This document shows positions 61,301 to 64,000 of a stretch of DNA of 64,000 bases, piece by piece. The first letter of the stretch is position 1, and every line of letters starts with the position of its first letter. The notes below the pieces were generated by a model. The model saw nothing but the letters and a program-made list of their open reading frames with translations. It was not told the DNA's origin and ran no database searches. Made by a program: the position numbers and the translations under genes. This DNA is from Vibrio europaeus (GTDB taxonomy: Bacteria > Pseudomonadota > Gammaproteobacteria > Enterobacterales > Vibrionaceae): the NCBI RefSeq assembly GCF_001695575.1, contig NZ_LUAX01000001.1, forward strand, positions 868,001-932,000, given 5' to 3'.

Positions 61301-63595
61301 GACGATGATAGTATTGTGTTCGGTGGTGATACTACCAATGCGGCGGCTATCTCTGGCAATTTGGTCATCGGTGACGAGAATGGCGATGTCTTAACTGTTG
61401 AACTAAGCACCCCATCGGAAACGTTATTCTCAGGTAGCCAACCTATCACGTGGGTATTAAGTGCAGACAAGCAAACGCTCGAAGGTGTGGCAAATCTTGA
61501 TGGAAACTCTAGCACTCCGGATGAAGTCGTACTCAGAGTGACAATAAATAACCAAGGCTCTTATGATGTAGAGCTATTGGCTCCTGTGAAACACGGAAAT
61601 ACAGCAGGAGAGGATATTGAGGTATTCGATATTCCTGTTACTGTGTCTGATGGTCAATTAAACAGCCAAGGCAAGATTACTGTTACTATCGAAGATGATG
61701 CTCCTGAAGCAACGCGTGTACATCATGATGTTGTTGCTGAAACTAAAGTCGGTGCTAATGTCCAACTTATTCTCGATGTTTCAGGTTCAATGGGCTACCA
61801 AGCAGGCAATGGTCAAACTCGATTGCAAGTAATGCAAGCAGCGGCTCTACAATTGCTGGCTCAATATGCGGCATTAGGGGAAACTCGAGTACAGCTAATT
61901 GAGTTCCATTCTGATTCTAAGTATTACACATCTAATAATTCTAAATGGATGACCGTGGATGAGGCCTCTGCTCACATCAAAGGTCTTAATGCCGGTGGTG
62001 GTACTGATTATGATGATGCTACAGAGATGGGGGCTGATATTTGGGATGACAACTCGGGTGACATGATCGCTGGCGGTTCCAATATCTCTTACTTCTTGTC
62101 GGATGGGCAACCAAATAGTGGTGAAGACCTATCTAACACTGAACGCTTGGAGTGGGAAGCACACTTACGCGACCATAGTGTGACCGCATTAGCGTATGGA
62201 GTTGGTAATGGAGCGCCTGCTGCAGATTTAAACCCAATCGCTTACGATGGACATTTATCCACTGATACCGATGCAGTCATTGTCCCTGATGTTACCCAAC
62301 TGCCTCCTGTGATTCTCCAATCAGTGATACAGGCGGTGGGTGGTAACTTGCTCGTTGGTTCTCAAGGTGCCGATAATAGTGTTATTAGCTCAATTACCGT
62401 TGAGGGAGTCACGTTCAGTTTCACTGGAACTACTGTGAATACCATGGGTGATAACAACGAGATATCCCATCGTTTTGACTCGACGACCAACACATTAAGT
62501 ATTTACATTGATTCTAAACACTCACTTGTAATCGATCTGGATGATGGTAACTACGAATTCTTTGGTGCGGCAGATAATAAGCCCGTTGAATTAGACTTCT
62601 ATTACACGATCAAGGACTCTGACGGTGATAGTAGTCGCAGCCTACTTTCCTTTGAAATTGATGGTGTAAATGTTACGCCGGATCTTAAGACAGAAGGAAA
62701 CGTTGTTGATACCGTATTCGCCGTTCATCCAGGAACCGCTGCCGAATATACATACTGGTCAGGTTCGGGTGGCAGTATTGGTGCTGACACAGAATCATTT
62801 GACCATGCATCTACGATAGCTGGACTTGTGATTGATGTCGGTGCTGCAGGTGATAACGTCAATACGGGCAGTGGTGATGATGTGATTTATTTGGGTGAAA
62901 GCCATGACACATTGGATGACAATGCAACTGCTCAAACTAAAATCACAAATGCTCAACAATTATTAGATACTTATTCTGAGGGTAAAGACAGTAGCTTCTT
63001 ACAAGATGCCAGTGACGAGGATAGCGCATTCAACATCAGCGGTGCTTCTAACGCATATGTCGACTTAGGGCACGGTGGCGCTGGTGATGACCATGTATAT
63101 GGTCAAGATGGTGTCGATATCATCTATGGTGCATCTGGGAATGATGTATTAGATGGTGGTGAAGGCAATGATGGCCTTAGGGGTGGTTCTGGAGAAGATC
63201 GACTGATTGGCGGCTCTGGTGAAGATGTTCTAATCGGTGGTCTAGGAGATGATATCCTAACCGGTGGTGAAGATGCTGATATCTTCAAATGGGTAGATAT
63301 GGCAACTGAGCATGATCGTGTCACTGATTTTGATAAAGATCAGGGAGATAAGCTTGATTTATCTGACCTGTTTGAAGATGTATCAAAAGCAGATATTTCA
63401 GAGCTACTGGCAGAGCTGAAAACGACGAATGAAGGAGAGACTTCAACGGTTAAGGTATCTGTTAGTGAGGAAAGTGGTTCGTCCACGATGACAATAGAGA
63501 AGGGTAGCAATACGTTAACTATTGATTTTGATGGGGCATCCGCGACTGATATCACGAATAGTCTGGTCGATAGCTTAGAACATTTAAAGCACTAA
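49385..63595 (+). CDS. Giant LapA-like RTX adhesin with VCBS, cadherin-like, Calx-beta, PA14 and vWA domains
   Basis: 4,736 residues. The N-terminus (1-120) is a LapA-type retention module; TAAG at 95-98 is a likely LapG-type protease site. Three near-identical VCBS repeats span about 347-679. Two inserted beta-sandwich domains (about 818-982 and 1093-1250, the second DUF642-like) and cadherin-like repeats follow. Calx-beta-like domains come next, then a large block present twice (about 1692-2385 and 2678-3371). A PA14-like domain is near 3649-3795. A vWA domain (about 4125-4319) has the MIDAS residues D4131, S4133, S4135, T4207 and D4240. RTX nonapeptides (GGxGxDxxx) lie near 4559-4636, then a C-terminal type I secretion signal. 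It probably mediates biofilm or surface adhesion, folds with calcium, and is released by c-di-GMP-controlled proteolysis. Export by the divergent TolC-like channel is inferred. Confidence 0.93.
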   Translation: MGFGTYVAMGNLAANQVIVIDVNGNVRVLVEGELPRPGEVIVQSDADAVVNNQQLQVELVDDGGEPQDITAEIEDIFAALEEGQDPTQLGEDFATAAGGQSGSSLTASGSVSRDATETIASTDFTTQGFQSLGLSQTQSLTLLDQFQLFAPIFVDLNNDPLGESLAVTTDEDTVISGTLTATDQNPTDTLTFSQTSTPTNGTAVVNPDGTWTYTPNENYNGPDSFTVIVDDGNGGTDTLVVNIDVTPVNDAPVAEPEERALLEDQVITGSMTATDVDLPDGESLVFTTTSEVEGLTLNPDGSYTFDASSYDSLSEGEELVLEVPVTVTDDLGANDTTTLKITVTGTNDEAIIEGKDAGAVTEGDGDITLTDTGTLTSTDVDGNNADNTFQTTVTTVAHPTEGDPLGTLTITSGGEWTYNVDNSKVEYLGEGQTRVETFTVKAEDGTPHTITVTITGTNDEAIIEGKDAGAVTEGDGDITLTDTGTLTSTDVDGNNADNTFQTTVTTVAHPTEGDPLGTLTITSGGEWTYNVDNSKVEYLGEGQTRVETFTVKAEDGTPHTITVTITGTNDEAIIEGKDAGAVTEGDGDITLTDTGTLTSTDVDGNNADNTFQTTVTTVAHPTEGDPLGTLTISAGGEWTYNVDNSKVEYLGEGQTRVETFTVKAEDGTPHTITVTITGTNDAPKLKADIGKVDEDATLTVDADNGVLSNDTDLDGDTLSVTSILSGKGGAPTAVNESGDSVLVNDFGTLTIRADGSYSFEATGDASQALANGETANVLFTYTATDGTVTKTSTLTITVTGTNDDPIARDDTYNQTSETLLFSESFEHMTNTGRWTVISGDHLEDWDATKGLEIQHESVVNKASDGEYIAELDAHQNTAITTTIDTTAQDSIRVEFDYNPRRDGNSSSDMTFKVGDKLITVHADGTLSGADGLNVQIGQPDANGWYRITAELDVQGDSTELTFAGAGASDSYGALLDNIKVTGINQPNLVTEEDTSITISFDELLANDTDIDGDDLSIIEGSITSATNGTLTVDYVAKTITFKPDENYNGEATFKYKVTDGNGGEDEATVTLNVTPVNDPPVATDDSHTLGDNLILNGSFESFTSTASKGWGDRANDVEHWDFSARSGNIDVVNDGYRGVSTDGGRYIDMEGEGRQGDNVTLSQTVNGVEEGKPYQISLDIAAKGSNHSAQLQVVWNGVVIATITPDGNSMETHVFEVIGAAGDNSISFVEVGGKGDNSGTYLDNIKLQEIVVDLTTDEDTTLEIPHSQLLANDYDVDGDDINITSVSMTDSTHGSVQLVNGKVVFEPAENFNGVTTFEYTISDGNGGTDTATVTINVKPINDDPEFVDDQDQPIADNETINTSTKEDASVSGKVKALDVDGDELTYTADKPSNGKVVIDADGNWTYTPDPEFDGKDSFVISVSDGNGGTDTITVNVDVLPVAELQVEAGAPVTEADDAYLSFEVSLDELVTEDVALDLMLGHVNDTATKGVDYEDKIYVKDGNDYKALTPNELAALVIEKGKDSIEVFVKVLDDSLLEGEETVTLTVTSGSEYVEEPKNDSDVAKIVDETITTDQETVAVTLEGPSSVVEGDTTTPFTITLSEAVPEKSVITLEYTYTNADNQDIVEVIEVEIDAGSKTANFSVETVQDNEFEQGQQFNVSVVSVKHDDKDVFEQLDTTSANKDVAIDDSQDNPPESEDFSATVSSTDKTQIVFDHADPAKDHISDDEDDAANKELQVVITELPEHGTLYYNGVEITEDQLYTGQGDTQYDKFDPDLIEYQPDADSEGFVVGLHSNVEHKPLGENDQGPSTGDFYNWGTQVDSTTRVLDLGANDKVTISSNGGALTQYRGDASANHVGHGIGIGGGQGINQGEVLTISFDTRPADTITLGLDGVGGYFEKGLGNANESSVAITVYYQGGSTSFDYQKDSSGNGDLFQTLTIPSSEFPLPDGVEITSIDLSTNGPGNWELRYIQTELDDSFDYRAVDSDGNFSEESTVTIEDSNAAPVAVDDPEGFSVSLGSFNSGSWSSEGASLSASYQGVEKSITEVGIKRGVSGHENGGIKEQIQFNREDGASEQLEINLAKPATSFKFTVSNLFENEGGTGNHEQGKWVAYLDGVAVASDTFVANESHSTGSYEIDLGGKAFDSIVFESIDFVDVPARGTDSSDYFLTGFEASSESGAYAVNQGGVLEIPVSELLANDSDPDNDAIRITYVFGDQHGEARIENGKVLFDLDDDFVGTTEFKYQITDDNGGFAEATVKVIVNPDPTPASVDDVTLVSSSVEEGQSLAYKVALDESTLVEARYKVTLTGAQGDTADGNDVDLSQVKFTNGVTYDEAKDEVIVPVGVKDFTILIPTVDDSVHEVNETYTVTVEDKFAAGTIIDNDDVTLKVNSLGDVAEDSKAVFEVSLTNPSSQNITLSLALALDGSTTSAEEADFKPLTDLYSAYVLVPQPSGEDKRVDVDVIINPVSGKPEVTIPSGTTKVFVEVATADDSVYEGSEDFTLVVTDESGYTNNQSASDKASIIDDGSDPDGPEGPQVGNDDRPLIDVISNPTIDEGDTAVFEVSLSNSSELFTPVTMNLTDGSANSGSDYNATSVKITYNVEGVETTKTVPVTNGEFTFDLPPGNDSFKVSVDTLDDDNNPVYEGDETFTLSGATSTQVDNNESKSGQATIQDQEDNPPESEDFSATVSSTGKTQIVFDHADSAKDHISDDEDDAANKELQVVITELPDHGTLYYNGVEITEDQLYTGQGDTQYDKFDPDLIEYQPDADSEGFVLGLHSNVEHKPLGENDQGPSTGDFYNWGTQVDSTTRVLDLGANDKVTISSNGGALTQYRGDASANHVGHGIGIGGGQGINQGEVLTISFDTRPADTITLGLDGVGGYFEKGLGNANESSVAITVYYEGGSTSFDYQKDSSGNGDLFQTLTIPSSEFPLPDGVEITSIDLSTNGPGNWELRYIQTELDDSFDYRAVDSDGNFSEESTVTIEGNNAAPVAVDDPEGFSVSLGSFNSGSWSSEGASLSASYQGVEKSITEVGIKRGVSGHENGGIKEQIQFNREEGASEQLEISLAKPATSFKFTVSNLFENEGGTGNHEQGKWIAYLDGVVVASDTFVANESNSTGIYEIDLGGKAFDSIVFESIDFVDVPARGTDSSDYFLTGFEASSESGAYAVNQGGVLEIPVSELLANDSDPDNDAIRITYVFGDQHGEARIENGKVLFDLDDDFVGTTEFKYQITDDNGGFAEATVKVIVNPDPTPASVDHVTLVSSSVEEGQSLAYKVALDESTLVEARYKVTLTGAQGDTADGDDVDLSQVKFTNGVTYDEAKDEVIVPVGVKDFTILIPTVDDSVHEVDETYTVTVEDKFAAGTIIDNDNAPTIDTVSNAVSPDNTVVTEGDLAVFTVTLSNASSQETRFDWSLNEGTAKLGDTKDFTDNVTFTEGVKLENGQLVVPEGVTSFKVNVPTNDDSIDEPNEQFIIEVGGKQGTATIVDNDESPTAQNSHLIGDEAQVLEPSQDFSIKFKWSDFNVSDADSAALSIVITSAPDAGDMYLYDQGTDSWIHLDDAAIGSGYTVSQAQIEAGELIFTPALYESSTSMSDESNVSTGNKQPDYAEFNYYGFDGVNSSPTVTMSVDIRPDTTLAKLIVETPEPQLNEGFVLEQWENIAFDYNYGQGVNPNVVEQKIESAGVADSSQVIQTPDFGTQRSPTIDNISSKLTGLVYLVAGESYVFSGKVDDSFRLEIGGETLASQTWGGGGSYESSAFIPSTTGWYTVTAFHDNEAGPGDASINVAVGNAAPVELNTDNFDIVPNIEALEGKVNIGPQVEHSSLEGGYYPAFDINEGLEDTFINVSKITTQLVDTDGSETLELVLSGLPEGSIVKLGDHTVAVNADGEADISAWLVSEGTAETILSELMIKVDNPGTYQVKVKAISDEVTGDTEEISNGGFELIVHRTEYAPTIENATVRVSEEGLLEGLLDDDSIVFGGDTTNAAAISGNLVIGDENGDVLTVELSTPSETLFSGSQPITWVLSADKQTLEGVANLDGNSSTPDEVVLRVTINNQGSYDVELLAPVKHGNTAGEDIEVFDIPVTVSDGQLNSQGKITVTIEDDAPEATRVHHDVVAETKVGANVQLILDVSGSMGYQAGNGQTRLQVMQAAALQLLAQYAALGETRVQLIEFHSDSKYYTSNNSKWMTVDEASAHIKGLNAGGGTDYDDATEMGADIWDDNSGDMIAGGSNISYFLSDGQPNSGEDLSNTERLEWEAHLRDHSVTALAYGVGNGAPAADLNPIAYDGHLSTDTDAVIVPDVTQLPPVILQSVIQAVGGNLLVGSQGADNSVISSITVEGVTFSFTGTTVNTMGDNNEISHRFDSTTNTLSIYIDSKHSLVIDLDDGNYEFFGAADNKPVELDFYYTIKDSDGDSSRSLLSFEIDGVNVTPDLKTEGNVVDTVFAVHPGTAAEYTYWSGSGGSIGADTESFDHASTIAGLVIDVGAAGDNVNTGSGDDVIYLGESHDTLDDNATAQTKITNAQQLLDTYSEGKDSSFLQDASDEDSAFNISGASNAYVDLGHGGAGDDHVYGQDGVDIIYGASGNDVLDGGEGNDGLRGGSGEDRLIGGSGEDVLIGGLGDDILTGGEDADIFKWVDMATEHDRVTDFDKDQGDKLDLSDLFEDVSKADISELLAELKTTNEGETSTVKVSVSEESGSSTMTIEKGSNTLTIDFDGASATDITNSLVDSLEHLKH
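49667..49678 (+). other. LapG-type cleavage motif TAAG in the adhesin
   Basis: Codons 95-98 encode T-A-A-G, the di-alanine motif cut by LapG proteases in known LapA-like adhesins, at the usual distance (about 100 residues) from the N-terminus. Assignment is by motif and position only. Confidence 0.7.
50423..51421 (+). repeat. Three tandem 333-base VCBS repeats
   Basis: Units start at 50423, 50756 and 51089. Units one and two appear identical base for base; the third differs at about eight positions, mostly near its end. Each unit encodes 111 residues (AIIEGKDAGAVTEGDGDITL onward). The repeats are visibly richer in GC, with cleaner codon choice, than the flanking adhesin sequence. Copy number should be treated cautiously because assemblies can collapse such repeats. 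Confidence 0.95.
54458..56538 (+). repeat. First copy of a 2.08-kb duplicated block in the adhesin
   Basis: It begins with the PPESEDFSATVSS segment and ends in AAGTIIDND. It covers a beta-rich ligand-domain-like module (HSNVEHKPLGENDQG), a second module (SLGSFNSGSWSSEG), a cadherin-like unit (LLANDSDPDNDA) and a Calx-beta-like unit. The second copy lies 2,958 bases further on with no net insertion or deletion, and only scattered substitutions. Confidence 0.95.
57416..59496 (+). repeat. Second copy of the 2.08-kb duplicated block
   Basis: It matches 54458-56538 at constant offset 2,958. Differences are scattered single bases, giving a few amino-acid changes (for example FVVGLHS to FVLGLHS). 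The unique spacer between the copies (56539-57415) codes for two further Calx-beta-like domains. Homologous recombination between copies would remove one copy and the spacer in frame. Confidence 0.95.
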
Positions 63596-63599
63596 AATA

Positions 63600-63637
63600 A
63601 AAACAGCCGGAGTCAGAAATGACTCCGGCTGTTTTTT
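63600..63637 (+). terminator. Rho-independent terminator of the adhesin gene
   Basis: A 15-base perfect stem (AAACAGCCGGAGTCA / TGACTCCGGCTGTTT) with a GAAA tetraloop and T run begins a few bases after the adhesin stop. It is one of the strongest terminators in the window. Confidence 0.95.
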
Positions 63638-63649
63638 CGCGCCTGTGGA

Positions 63650-63680
63650 AAAGCCACCTTACATAGGTGGCTTTGTTTTT
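63650..63680 (-). terminator. Terminator after the rlmI-like gene
   Basis: AAAGCCACCT / AGGTGGCTTT with a five-base loop lies about 24 bases after the rlmI stop; the minus strand reads TTTTCC after the stem and the plus strand GTTTTTTGG, so it may act in both directions. Confidence 0.7.
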
Positions 63681-63697
63681 TGGGTGAGCTTGCTTCG

Positions 63698-64000
63698 CTA
63701 CAACACCTTACAAGCAAAGCCTTTCAGGTAGAAACCTTCTGGGTATGCACTGTCAGTAGGGTGGTCTGCTGCTTGTTCAAAGCGTTCTACAAACTTCACC
63801 TGACGGCCAGAGTCAACCGCGGCGTCTGCAATCACTTTCTGGAACAGCTCTCCACTCATTAATCCTGAGCAAGAGTAAGTGAGTAGGGTTCCACCAGGCT
63901 TTAGAATTTGCATAGCTAACATATTGATATCTTTGTATCCGTTAGCGCCTGATGTTAAGTTGTTTTTGCTTGAAACAAACTTAGGTGGATCCATGATAAC
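63698..64000 (-). CDS. rlmI: 23S rRNA m5C methyltransferase RlmI (partial: C-terminal end)
   Basis: The frame is open from the right window edge to the stop at 63698, so only the C-terminal ~100 residues are present. They begin VIMDPPKF, the motif IV of the SAM-dependent methyltransferase fold, followed by TYSCSGLMS with the motif VI cysteine, and end [14 protein letters not shown]. This matches the RlmI/YccW family, which methylates C1962 of 23S rRNA (by family knowledge). The start lies outside the window. It is unrelated to the adhesin locus and converges on it. Confidence 0.88.
   Translation of the reverse strand, partial: VIMDPPKFVSSKNNLTSGANGYKDINMLAMQILKPGGTLLTYSCSGLMSGELFQKVIADAAVDSGRQVKFVERFEQAADHPTDSAYPEGFYLKGFACKVL

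Overview
The window looks like a chromosomal segment of a Vibrio species (gamma-proteobacterium; family-level inference from gene content and protein sequences, species not determined). No rRNA, tRNA, CRISPR array, insertion sequence, integrase or phage gene was seen.

Region 1 (1-26242, all on the minus strand) is a type VI secretion system (T6SS) locus with all thirteen core components. In transcription order it holds vgrG, a small hypothetical (DUF6931-like) protein and a PAAR protein. After a 212-base gap with an inverted repeat come tssA, hcp, tssB, tssC, a second tssC-like gene, tssE, tssF, tssG and tssH/clpV. Next is a three-gene insert (a sensor-like/MFS transporter fusion and two periplasmic binding proteins), then fha, tssJ, tssK, tssL, tssM and the 5' end of a Ser/Thr kinase gene that runs off the left edge. 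Most genes overlap or lie a few bases apart. Kinase plus FHA protein suggest threonine-phosphorylation control. No effector/immunity pair is recognisable, so the cargo is probably encoded elsewhere.

Region 2 (26505-29355, minus) has a secreted M28 aminopeptidase lipoprotein and an unrecognised lipoprotein with an HELGH motif.

Region 3 (29524-38338, plus) is a complete methylcitrate-cycle operon for propionate: GntR/FCD regulator, prpB, prpC, acnD, prpF, prpE, closed by a clear terminator. Two perfect 12-base palindromes and one degenerate copy precede the regulator. A further perfect copy lies inside the upstream lipoprotein gene.

Region 4 (38397-46944) is a mixed set: GNAT acetyltransferase, a predicted exported NUDIX domain fused to a degenerate PAP2 membrane domain, a methyl-accepting chemotaxis protein, a Cof-type HAD phosphatase, queE-queC (7-deazaguanine/queuosine synthesis), a TPR-GGDEF diguanylate cyclase and a DUF2750 protein.

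Region 5 (47045-63637) is a biofilm/adhesion locus. A tolC-like outer-membrane channel gene and an OmpA-like gene are transcribed away from a giant 4,736-residue repeat adhesin. The adhesin has a LapA-type N-terminal retention module with a TAAG (di-alanine) site, three 333-base VCBS repeats, cadherin-like and Calx-beta domains, a duplicated block of about 2.08 kb, a PA14-like domain, a vWA domain with complete MIDAS, RTX repeats and a C-terminal type I secretion signal. The inner-membrane ABC and HlyD exporter genes and lapD/lapG homologues are not in the window. The window ends in the 3' part of an rlmI-like rRNA methyltransferase gene.
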